Of a stretch of 64,000 nt of DNA, positions 44,301-53,807 are shown piece after piece. Position 1 is the first letter of the stretch. Each line of letters starts with the position of its first letter. Position numbers and translations under genes: made by a program. Source of the DNA: Patella vulgata (taxonomy: Eukaryota; Mollusca; Gastropoda; Patellidae); NCBI RefSeq assembly GCF_932274485.2, contig NC_065884.2, forward strand, positions 26,397,622-26,461,621, written 5' to 3'. A model generated the notes under the pieces. That model was not told where the DNA came from and ran no database searches. It saw only the letters and a list, made by a program, of their open reading frames with translations.

Positions 44301-46962
44301 CTGAAACTTTGAAAATGTTGTACAAGTCAGATTCTTAGATTCTTACTTCACATAGCATTATTTAGCTAGTCCTAGGGAGTAAGCCCATCAAAATTCAAAG
44401 TAATACAATGGTTTTTGAGAGATACCGGCTTGTTACCCAGAAAACATTTTTTGTTTTAAAGTTTGTCAGCTGATCATAATGAGCAACCCTATTTTTGAAG
44501 AATGGCTTTTGTTTTCCTACTTTAATATGTGGTCAAATATTTCCTTTGACTTTGTCCATTGTTCTTAATTTCTTGTGAACACTCATAGAAATTATGCTTG
44601 TAATCGCATCTTTTTTTGTAAATTTATATATGATACTTGCTTATTGAATTTCAAAAATTTTGATTACCCTTGTTCTGTTTGTAAAATCCTGTGAATTTGA
44701 TTGTTTAAAAATTCCTTCTGGAAATTTGTCAGCATTGTTCAGATTTGTAAGACAAAGTAGTCTATCTAATTTGAACAATTTTCTTTTCATTAAATCTTTT
44801 GATTTTGAGTTATTGTTCGATCTGAAGATATGCTTGAAATTAATATCCATTGTTTAGATTGAGATAAAGAACACATTCCGGAAATTACTTACTTATCAAT
44901 TTTTTACTCTTGATTATGATGTACAGTGATTTTATCAGAATAAAAATTTTTTTTTTTTTTTTTTTTTACTTAAAGTAGCTAAGTCCGTAACTCAATATCT
45001 TCCTAAATCTTCGACATTGAAAACACAATTTTTTTTGCAATTTAAATCAGCATTGGTGTTGTGGTCTTACCTGGAAAAGATGGGCTTCTGATATCCAGTA
45101 TTTAAGACAAAACAAACATTTTACCATTGGTACACGAATCATGTACCATAATGCGTTTCAGCGCCATTTGTAACAAGGTGCTCAAAGAATGAGGCTAGAC
45201 ATATTCCACAAGTCCTGTCAAACGGTGATGCAATATTCTTATTTGGAGAGCATGCGCAATATATACTATTGGTGTTCACTGGAATAACCAGATGCTAAAA
45301 ACTGTCTTTCGGTTGAGACTTCTGGCAATTCACAGTAAAACGGAAACGATTGAATGTAAAACAGTTTATATAAATTCATATTACATTATTATATGTGTTG
45401 CGAGCCATTTGTGCCAATTTCTAGGCCCAAAATATTAGCGATTTAGCTCCTTTAAATAATCACAATCTGACAACCTTCTTTACTGCTCATGTGACTAAAC
45501 TGCTGTACACAGATGTGTTTAGTTGTCTGTCAACCAATCTTTCTTTATTTTATTAAAGATCTGTGGTGGAGGTCCTAAACTGTCAACATGGCATCTAAGA
45601 TCCCTGACACCAACAGCAACTTTTGATACTCCAGGATCTTGTCAAAATTTTGTTATGTATCACGAAGAAAATGTAAGTAGATTTTTGTTGCTATAACTTT
45701 TACATCTGTATTTTGTGATATCTGATGCTCAAGACATTTTTTTCTATTAAATGAGAAAAAGATTTCTGTCTTAGTGAAGTATACCACAATGTACATTATA
45801 TACTATCGACTACAGAAATAAATGATAATCGGTAACTTTATACATGTCCCATCTACATGATGATTAAAATTTGTAAAAAATGTACAACTTGCTTACAGAA
45901 TTTAATGTTAGACAGCCAGGGTCGAGTTATCGATTTTAATCATTTTAGAAAAAAATGTGTTTTGATAAGACTACATTTAATGTGTAGGGCCTATCAACTA
46001 AAATCCTATATTTGCCGTTTAGTCTGGAATATTTTACCTTTGATTTGCATTATGTTAATTGGTTTTAATGTATATTATCAGGTTATATCCGGTGGAATGA
46101 AACCATGTGTAAATCATTGGTATGTAAATGGTGATCTGAAATCACAAGTACCTACAACATCTTCCAGTATATATAATATAGCTGTTAACACTGTTTTAGA
46201 TCAACTAAGGGTAGGTCAATGCCATATCTTCTTGAAGTTTTTCTGTTATGAGCAACACAGGACAACAATCCAAACTTTAGCTGCCGTAGTGAATTAGTTG
46301 TCCAGAAATAAGGAACAAAAAAAAACTAAGCCCTGTGTGCATGTAAAAGAACCCTGACAGCTGGAATTCGATGAACAGTAGGAGGAAACACTGCTATCCA
46401 GAGAAAATCTCACTTTCATTCCCTCTTGATTAGCAGGACGGATGGCCTGACAAAGACAGCTGTCTAGTCGTTGGGATGGGACGAAAAACCGAGGTCCCGT
46501 GTACACATTGGCGTGCACGTAAAAGATCCCTTGGCAGTTGGAATTTGATGTAAGAGTAGGCTGTAGCGCCGCTGCCCGGGCAAAATTTCCCTCATAGCAC
46601 ACTGTATGGCGTATGCCCGTCTTCATTAGCCCAGGTTAGGAGCAGAACAGTAGGATGTTAAACCCCATTTCATTTCATTTCATTTCCGTCTTGATTAGCC
46701 CAGTTAGTGCAGAAAATATAAGCAGAAAAATATATCACATATGGTTATATGTAACTCGGATAATTGTATCACATAAGCTTATATTATGTAACTCTGAAGT
46801 GATATCTCTTTTCTACAAATGTTTGGTGGTTTGGCAGACTATGATTTTAATAAATTTGTTTGGTTTTTGCAGGTATTAAGTGTGGTTGGTAATAGTTGTA
46901 AAATAGATGTATGTACAAACTTTGGTTATAAAGCGTTCTCACTCAAGTTTGTACCATCTTAA
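35304..46962 (+). CDS. THOC6: THO complex subunit 6 (WD40), ten exons, lacking the first few codons
   Basis: THOC6 is a WD40 beta-propeller subunit of the THO/TREX complex, which couples transcription and processing to mRNA export in the nucleus. Exons: 35304-35419, 36957-37021, 37567-37760, 38032-38109, 41067-41169, 41606-41658, 43496-43564, 45559-45672, 46082-46210, 46873-46962. Phases fit at every junction and give 336 residues against about 341 in human. Landmarks shared with human THOC6: [70 protein letters not shown] and the ending [19 protein letters not shown]. Only the first ten or so residues, on an upstream exon, are missing. The intron after 37760 starts with GC (GCAG/GCAAGT) rather than GT. 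Introns contain a beta element, three MITE groups, a delta element and a nearly intact Tc1 transposon. Confidence 0.93.
35495..36275. repeat. Beta tandem-core element (THOC6 intron)
   Basis: The left end is TTATGCCGTCTCCCCTGTCC, comparable to the gamma left module. The core has GGTCACAATTTTTATCCGAT units and the right end is AAAATGTGGGTGTATCTTGC followed by CTGGCAGCC. It is more diverged than the copy at 34375. Confidence 0.7.
36326..36720. mobile_element. Three-arm palindromic MITE M3
   Basis: Ends TCCCTAATGTCAATGTTACC and its inverse (GCTAACATTGACATTCGGGA). Inside are an arm, its inverse and the arm again: TTTTAGTCCTTCTGCTCATA occurs at about 36425 and 36645, with its inverse ATATGAGCAGAAGGACTAAA at 36457. 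Confidence 0.75.
38936..40557. mobile_element. Palindromic TTAA MITE M2 split by a delta element
   Basis: Arms of about 330 bp at 38936-39265 and 40225-40557 are inverted copies (CAGAGATCATTACTATGATA, TTCTGCTCACTAATAATTCC). TTAA lies at both outer ends. The loop contains the delta insert 39293-40184. An uninterrupted relative is at 56303-56850. Confidence 0.78.
39293..40184 (+). repeat. Delta tandem-core element
   Basis: From ATTGTCCCCCGTCTTTCG through a (TCCG)-rich stretch and degenerate 146-bp units to GACGGGGAACATCTGCCTCC and TGTTGGCTTGTT. It is more diverged than the copy at 54126. Confidence 0.75.
41716..43246 (+). mobile_element. Tc1-like DNA transposon, nearly intact (THOC6 intron 6)
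   Basis: About 31-bp inverted repeats (TACTATTCAAAAAAAGTAGG at each end) flanked by TA. The transposase is in one frame from 42011 to 43030 with a single in-frame stop. Inverted repeats that are nearly identical and a reading frame with one lesion point to recent insertion or recent activity of the family. Confidence 0.92.
42011..43030 (+). pseudogene. Tc1-family transposase, DD34E, one in-frame stop
   Basis: About 340 codons. The N-terminal half has paired helix-turn-helix DNA-binding regions ([33 protein letters not shown], then a GRPRATT hook). Catalytic residues are visible: SDESRF (first Asp), FQDDNARCH (second Asp) and SPIEHVWD (Glu), with 34 residues between the second Asp and the Glu, the Tc1 hallmark. 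The enzyme cuts and reinserts the element at TA. The only break I see is a TGA at 42209-42211 (after QAQD), in a place where a CGA to TGA transition is a simple explanation. Codons beyond it continue in the same frame to TAA at 43030. Confidence 0.9.
43810..44228. mobile_element. TTAA MITE, family M1
   Basis: TTAAAGATGCATTATG at left and CATAATGCATCTTTAA at right, with the TTAA bounds symmetrical. The internal phrase GATTTAGATAAAGAGCTGGC is shared with other copies. A 26-bp phrase around AACATTTGAAGCC is duplicated at about 44130-44170. Confidence 0.75.
44970..45455. mobile_element. TTAA MITE, family R4, inverse copy
   Basis: Ends TTAAAGTAGCTAAGTCCG and AGCGATTTAGCTCCTTTAA. The interior is shared with 33791 and 47602. 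A long T run precedes it. Confidence 0.72.
46300..46690 (+). mobile_element. SINE-B, 5'-truncated, behind a degraded SINE-B piece
   Basis: From about 46430: CTGACAAAGACAGCTGTCTA, GGGACGAAAAACCGAGGTCC, GCCCGGGCAAAATTTCCCTC and an (ATTTC)n tail. The head is missing. The preceding 46300-46425 repeats parts of the same body (GCATGTAAAAGAACCCTGAC) in decayed form. Confidence 0.78.
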
Positions 46963-47600
46963 AGAACTCTTGTTCAGGCTTTTATGCTATCATAAAAAAC
47001 ACTTGGTCTGGATTATATCATTGTAAAGCCTCATCATCATCAGTTCAGATCAGTTACAGTGAAGCATCATTATATGATAAAATATATAAATCTACCTTGC
47101 TTCTTGAATTGTGCAAGACTTCTCAAGTGTAATAGCATTGTCTGCCAGCTTGTCTCACCATACTAAGACCCAGTGATATGATGATTTATTTACATTCGAA
47201 AATCCTCTTACAATGGTCCAAACTGTGAACTGAAATTTCATGAATTAAAATTTCAGTTGTTTAATATTTGTTGTATCTCTTTAACTCTTAAGACCTTATT
47301 GTCATATTATGTCATAAAGTCTTGACACATAATTTTGTATCCTATAAGGTATGTTACTCTGCAATATCATGACTATAGAAGCAGATATTTAAATAACTAA
47401 GGTACTGCTACATCTGTCTAATCAGTGTCTGTTATCCCTACTGTAGAAGCTGATGTTAAATAACCATGGTACTACTATAACTTTATATCATGTTGTATTA
47501 TAAAGACTTCTAACATCTTTTATACCATATCTTACTCAAGTTTAATCAATTTTGAAGATCTCTGTGATCTATGATTTTGCCATTTGTAATGTACCATATG
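46963..47600 (+). other. THOC6 3' UTR and flank
   Basis: AT-rich, no coding frame. The actual cleavage site is not evident from a single strong signal. Confidence 0.4.
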
Positions 47601-47601
47601 C

Positions 47602-48085
47602 CTAAAGGAGCTAAATTGCTAATATTTGGGAACTAGAAATTGAAACAAATGTAATGTAATATGAATATATATAAACTGATTTACATTCAATTGTTTCTGT
47701 TTTTACTGTAATTTCTAATCAATTATGCCTGGCGAATTACGCCAGAAGTCTCAGTCGAATGGCAATCTCTAGCGTCTACACTGATAGTATTTATTGGGCA
47801 TGCTCTCCAGATAAGAATATGGCGTTGGCATTTGACATGGCTTGTGGAATATGTCTAGCTTCGTTCTTCAAGTTCCTTGTTACAAATGGCGCTGAAACGC
47901 ATTACGGTACACGATTCGTGTACCAATGGTAAAATGTTTATTCTCTCTTAAATATTGGATATCAGAAGCCCATCTTTTCCCGGTAAGATTACAACATCAA
48001 CGTTGATTTAAATTGACAAATAATTTTTGGGTTTTCAATGTCGAAGACTTTAAATGATATGGGGTTAGAGACCTAGCTACTTTAA
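47602..48085. mobile_element. MITE, family R4
   Basis: CTAAAGGAGCTAAATTGC at left to GACCTAGCTACTTTAA at right, with the shared interior TATTGGATATCAGAAGCCCA. Confidence 0.7.
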
Positions 48086-48984
48086 ATAAGTTGTATGACT
48101 TGTATCTTAGAGAAAGGGTTACTTATTGCTTTGAACATAACCTTTAGTGGTGTGGATAAAGCACATTATAAATAATACACAGTACATTATTTTGATTACA
48201 TGATTTGTGTTGTAGTAATAGTGTATATAATTTATAGTATATGATTACATAATCTGTAATTCATGATTAATAACATTGTACTTGTTAAATTTGAAATTCA
48301 TAACTAGTAATCCATGATTTCATTGTTTGTAGACCATAATTACAGAATTTGTAACCAGATCCAATGTTTTTAATTGTTCTGTTTAAGTTGTTCTTAAAAT
48401 CCCTGAAAATGAATGATTTACTGTTATAAATCTAAAATACATTGAAGTTATAAAAAACATTTTATATCTGTGGATGTTTACTAAGCATTTGTAATTTAGG
48501 TTGTAGTTATTTTTATGTTATACATATGTCAAATGTGTAATTGCTTTGTTTGAAACGATTGTGTATTTTATAACTGTTATTCTTTAATGAATAGAATACA
48601 CTATTTGGTCTTTATTAGAACAATGTAATTGTTTATTACTTACTCCTCATTTCAATACTGTGAAACAAGAAATTAATGCTGTTCTGGCTTCTTGAAAGTT
48701 AAACAAAGTTGACACCAATTATCAGAAAATTACATGTTTTGTAATGTTATCAATGACATTGATTAGCCTAGCAGGTAATTATAACCATTGATTTGTTAAT
48801 CGTTTGAAGTGTATTAGTCTAACAGTAGTGCTGATTTCTAGGGTAGCTACTGTGTTCTTTATAATTTATATTGTTTTATTATAGAACATAAATGCCTCTA
48901 GAAATTAATTTGACTGACAATAGATCGCATTAAAGTATTCATTTAACACATCCCTTTCTTGCTTGCATTAGTGTCTTAGAATGC
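48086..48984. other. AT-rich intergenic, nothing recognised
   Basis: No coding frame or repeat that I can support. Confidence 0.5.
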
Positions 48985-48988
48985 ATGA

Positions 48989-49868
48989 CAACTTGGGACC
49001 AAAGACCACTCAGACCAAGATGTGTCGGACCAGTTGATAGACCACTTGGCCCAAGACCAATGCTTTTGAAATATTAAAGTGTTGTTTTAATAAATTGAAA
49101 ATTGTGTTTGTTTTAATACATTTGTTTTCTTCGTAGCCTACTTACCCGTGTTATTATCTCATCATGAAGCACATGAAAAAACTTAGTTAACAAAACATCG
49201 ACATCTGAGTAGTTATTCATTTGTATACTTGTACTTCTGAAAAAACCTTTTTTTGTGCATACTATAATATATATATTTATCAATTTGTACTGCCTTCTAT
49301 TGCAAGCCTGTCGTGGAATGCATGTCAAAGTTCAGATTACGTTTTATCATTAAAATTGGTAGTGACTTTAAATAACCATGCATATCGTGTAAATATTTTT
49401 TTCAAATTAAAATTTATCAGCATATTATTCCCTTTTTAATATCTTACTTTTACAGGAAACAATGATTATCAAAGAACAGTAAATGTTTTATCATTTGGTA
49501 GAGCCTTTTAATACCACGTGTTTCATGTTAAATTTTTTCTTATGTATTCCTTATAAGTGTTTTTAATTTGTTTTAAGCTGCCCTATTTCAAATATATTGA
49601 TCGGCTATATTTTTATATCAAATATGAAAAAATATTTATCCATAAAATATAATAAAGATAATAATTGTTAACCAAAATATTGGTCCGACTGGGCTTATAT
49701 GTTTATATGTGATTTAGTAATAATTAAATAAATAACAGTATGTTGAGTAGTCTTTTATTTTAATTTAGTGCGAGTGGTCTTCTGTCTCAGAGCGTGTCTT
49801 GGTTCGAGTGATCTTCTGTATTGGTTCGACTGGTTTTGGTCGGAGTGGTCTTTGGTCGGAGTTGTCTG
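48989..49868. mobile_element. Element with arms built of AGACCACTCGGACCAA motifs
   Basis: The left end ACAACTTGGGACCAAAGACC and the inverse of the right end (ACAACTCCGACCAAAGACC) match closely. Each arm carries several degenerate copies of a 16-bp motif, left arm about 49000-49065 and right arm 49680-49868. The AT-rich middle has no gene. The target duplication is not clear. Confidence 0.6.
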
Positions 49869-50755
49869 ATTACCGTTTCTTGTTTTGCAATATATAGATC
49901 TTGTTAGGTGGTAATGTAGACAGTTATTATGTTTTGCTTCGAATTATATGTAGATCATCCTAGTCAAATGTCTCTTTCTACACAGAGTATATTACATTTA
50001 ATTTTGTACTTTACAAAACTGAGATCTATAAAATGAATTATATCTAACATTTAATGTTACATGTACATAACACTACAAATAATAACAATAATAAAAAATG
50101 TTCAATAAGAAAGGAGTTTATTGTAATCATTTTCTCATAAATTTTTCCCCTTTATAAGAAATCGCAACTAACTGATTTGTCATGGGAATTAGAGCCTATT
50201 GATCATGTCAATAAATAGTAGTTGTGATGCACGTAGATATTATGTTATAAATTCAAAAGTTATTTGTTAATGCTAATTCTTCCCAATGTTTCTGCACTGT
50301 TGGAAATTACCACCATTAATTTCTAAATAATCTTCCCTGAGGTTCATTATTTTCATATCAACAATCCCCAGATGAATTAATTTTTTCCAGAAGTCAAAGA
50401 AATTAATGATATCATTTAAAGGATAAGATGTTAATGGGAAGAGGATTAGCTATGAAGCCATATGACTGCACATTAGTATGAAATATTGGATCCGCCCATT
50501 GGCATTGGAATTAATCATAATGAGTTACCTCCCTTGACATATTTACCTTCCCAGAATGCCTGTTGCCACCACCGCCATTACGCAGTTGATGAAGGTGCGT
50601 AACGACGCTAGACTTTAACAAAGGTGGTTTATGTGACAAAGGAGTTGAATTTCTGTATATTACTTGGTGATTATAAACACAGGATATTATATATTCATGA
50701 CAGTTTAGCAGAATTAATTTTGAATCGATTTGTGCCTTTTAAATTATATCACGAA

Positions 50756-50933
50756 ATGAGCTCAGATGTCCGAACAGCTTCCGCTGGCGGAAAGAAAAAA
50801 CAAGGAGGGTTCTTATCTCGGCAGGCAAAAGCCAAACAACTAGACCCGAAAGAAGTTGTTTATGAGGCTGATTTATTACGAAAGGACCATGTCTCACCAG
50901 ATGATGTTCTCAGACTTAACAAGGTGACAGAAA
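50756..50933 (+). CDS. UNC119: UNC119-like protein, first coding exon
   Basis: UNC119 proteins bind lipidated cargo such as myristoylated transducin and ciliary proteins through a PDE-delta-like fold. This exon encodes 59 residues: a low-complexity basic N-terminus (SAGGKKKQGGFLSRQAKAKQ), then VSPDDVLRLNKVTE. That stretch matches ITPEDVLRLNKITE just before the conserved YLC start of the UNC119 core in fly and human. A perfect donor A/GTAAGT follows at 50934, so the frame beyond it is intron. I chose ATG 50756 because the family N-terminus is variable and short. The frame is open back to 50624, so a longer start is possible. No downstream exon (PEEN, DFTRFKIRD and so on) is visible before 64000, implying a first intron over 13 kb. 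Confidence 0.68.
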
Positions 50934-51164
50934 GTAAGTACATCAAACAAATAGAAAAGGAAACGTGTCTGTCGCCTGAACTGAAGTCAGTGAAGACGAA
51001 GTGAAGATCTAAATTATTATTACCGGTAGGCCTAGCCTAATTAAATTACAAAGAAAAATACGAATTATGATATGTCACTGGCTTATTTTGATGTGTCATT
51101 AGACTTTAATTGATTCATGATGTAAGCTTGCAATAAGGTACATGTATATAATAGCAGAGGTTTT

Positions 51165-51325
51165 ACAGACCACTGGGATCCAAAGCAGACCACTCGGACC
51201 AAACCAAAAGATCAATTGGACGAATTAATTTATTAATATTGTAAGACCACTCAGACCAATATTTATCTTTGCTAGGCTACTCGGACCAACCCAAAAGACC
51301 ACTCGGACCAATTAAATTACATTAC
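51165..51325. repeat. Cluster of AGACCACTCGGACCAA motifs
   Basis: At least four same-direction copies, related to the arms of 48989-49868. Possibly one arm of a truncated second element. Confidence 0.6.
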
Positions 51326-51367
51326 CGGGTAAATTATTCATTTTAAATATAAAATACTGGTACAGAC

Positions 51368-51565
51368 GATTACATGTCATTTGGGATCACTCACGTCATT
51401 TGGGACTCAAAAAAATATGACCGCGGCATTTGGGACTCATGTATACGACATTTGGAACTTTGGTATACAATGTTTGGGACTTTGGTATATGTTTTTGTTG
51501 AGTCCCAAATGACGCCAATTAAGTCCCAAACGTCGTTTATGTTGAGTCCCAAATGACGTGATACC
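51368..51565. mobile_element. Short element with subterminal repeats, 8-bp target duplication
   Basis: 198 bp. The direct repeat GTACAGAC is at 51360-51367 and 51566-51573. Inverted ends follow the pattern GRTNNCAYGTCATTTGGGA. Inside, GTCATTTGGGACTC-type motifs occur about five times on the left and three to four times inverted on the right. Confidence 0.75.
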
Positions 51566-51652
51566 GTACAGACAATGCGGTGTAAAACGAATATATGTAT
51601 ACATGTTGGGCACTAAGACATCGATTGGGCATAGTGTCAGCCTAGTTTCGTT

Positions 51653-52584
51653 GAATACATATCATTTCTGTCTCGCGTCATTTTGGACTTACGACATTCC
51701 GGACTCAAAAAAATATGGCCTCGACATTTCGGACTCGGACAGGTGACATTTCGGACTTGGGAATAAGGAAAGGAAGGAAAGGTTGAACACAACTGTCAAA
51801 TCAGATAGCAGTACCAATCGATAAATTAGTGCGTACAAAGAAAACTCTTTTTGGAAAATATTAGAAATGGCAACGATCAAAGTGGGATAATTAAAGCTGA
51901 TGAACCGATAATCCCTATGTTTTTATAGTATGTGCAATGTGCAAAGAAACCTTACTTACAGTTCTTTAGTGGACAAGGAAAAATGTGAGTTGTCAATCGG
52001 CGATAATGGCGGCCGTGTGTTGGTTCAGTTATTCCGACTCGCGTAAAAGGCATTTAGGCTTTCAGAATATAAAAAATTAGTAAGTATTACTAAATATACA
52101 CAAATTTTCAACAATATTTTATTGTCAAGTTCAATACTCACCGATGAAACAAAACAAAATAGAACAAGCAGTGTAAAATCAGTGTTATCTTTTTATTAGC
52201 GGTCTCAAGAATCGCTTATCAATTAAACAAAATAAAACCAAGTATGAACAATCCAAACCATAAGACAGAATTCAAAGTCCTAAAAAACGTTATACATGTA
52301 GGCAAAATAGTGTATTCAAGCAAAATAGTGTAATCAGCAAATGGACTGCTCCCCAACTATTGGACTCGCATAAAACGAAAAAAAAAAAGAAAAAAAAAAG
52401 CTGTTACAAATAAGCTTATATCACACAAATTTTCAACAGTCTTTAAATTATTCATCTGAGTCCGAAACGTCGCCATGACGGAGTCCGAAAAGTCGTCAAG
52501 TAAGTCCGAACCGTCCTCAAATTGAATCCGAAAGGTTGTCTGTGTTGAGTCTGAAATGACACGGGACCGAAATGGCGTGCTACC
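51653..52584. mobile_element. Larger relative of the subterminal-repeat element, 8-bp target duplication
   Basis: 932 bp, flanked by GTTTCGTT (51645-51652 and 52585-52592). The ends GAATACATATCATTTCTG and GGCGTGCTACC match the small copy. Arms have repeated GACATTTCGGACTC and inverse GAGTCCGAAAxGTCG motifs. The middle has no transposase but carries a fragment of repeat R5 at 52222-52345. Confidence 0.75.
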
Positions 52585-52699
52585 GTTTCGTTGACATAAC
52601 AACCAGTAAGCTCCCACCAACCTTGTAAACAATTTGATTGCTTGAATGTAATTAATGTTAATAACCAATTGACCAGCAACTTAAGAAATCCCATTCTGG

Positions 52700-52845
52700 A
52701 TATCAAGCACTAAGACATCGATTGGGCATAGTGTTAGCCTAGTTTTGTCGACATAACCATCAGTTAGCTCTAAAACTTCAAACTTGTAAACAATTTGATT
52801 GCTAGAATGTAGAACTAGAAGTAATTAATCTTAATAAGTGTCATC
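52700..52845. repeat. Diverged duplicate of the sequence flanking the 51653 insertion
   Basis: AAGACATCGATTGGGCATAG, CCTAGTTTTGTCGACATAAC and TTGTAAACAATTTGATTGCT repeat 51614-51652 plus 52593-52640, without the insert. Confidence 0.75.
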
Positions 52846-53192
52846 AATACTTGTCATTTTAGTTCTTATTTGTTAGAAAGGTTATTGCAAGACAATTCAT
52901 GGTGTTGCTAGTATACAAATCCTACGAAGACTTGACAATGTCCGTGAATAACTAAAATCTGATCACTTTATTTTGGTCTGTCATTTCCTTTCAATTCAGC
53001 CTTCCTAAGCATTCAACTTATTTTCAATCTAGGTCTTAAATGGGTAACAGAAGACTACCATAATAAAGACTGTTCAATAATTTTATTACATGTATACTGT
53101 ATGTGTAGACGTTAATTTAGAAGTTTAAAAACCAAAGTATTCAGATTATATTTTGGCCTCAAGTCAATGTTTGCAAAATTCCATTAAATCCA

Positions 53193-53730
53193 GGGGGTTG
53201 GATGGCTGAATGGTTAGCATGTGCGCACTGTATCATAAGGTCTGTCATTGCGTCAACTGGCATGGGGGGGGGGGGGTCACAGTGGGTAAGATGCTGGCTC
53301 GCTAGCCTGTAGGTTGGGTGTTCGATTCCTGCATTGACCGCAAAAGTTCATCCTGATTTTTCGGTGTGGTTTCCCCTTGTCAGTTATGCAGGACGGTGGG
53401 TCTGACAAGAACAGCTATCTAGTCGTTCAGGTGGGACGAAAAACCGAGAACCCGTGTACACATTGGCGGTGGCGCGCACGTAAAAGATCCCTTGACTGTT
53501 GTAATTCGATATATTAGCCTGTATTGCCGCTGTCTGGGCGAAATTTCCCTTATCGCACACTATGGCATATTCCTGTCTTCATTAGCCCAGTTCGGAGCAG
53601 AACAGTAAAGACCCCTATGCGCAAGCGAATTATTGAAATAAAATTGAACCATATGTTACTGTTAGTCCCAAAATAACCTAGTTTGTGTCTAGTAGACGTT
53701 AAACCCTGTTTCTCTCCCTCTCCCTCTCCA
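53193..53730 (+). mobile_element. Chimeric SINE: A head, SINE-B body, A tail
   Basis: 53193-53263 is a SINE-A head (GGTTGGATGGCTGAATGGTT, then ACTGTATCATAAGGTCTGTC). A run of G leads into a nearly complete SINE-B (TCACAGTGGGTAAGATGCTG to TTAGCCCAGTTCGGAGCAGA, about 53275-53607). From 53609 the SINE-A tail resumes (AGACCCCTATGCGCAAGCGA to GTAGACGTTAAACCC and (TC)n). About 120 bp of SINE-A, including its B box and core, is absent. Confidence 0.82.
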
Positions 53731-53807
53731 TTAAATCCAAACACTACATATACATGTATGTAGGCCTACAGATGTATCGCCATAACCTCCATGTACATGT
53801 ATGTGTG

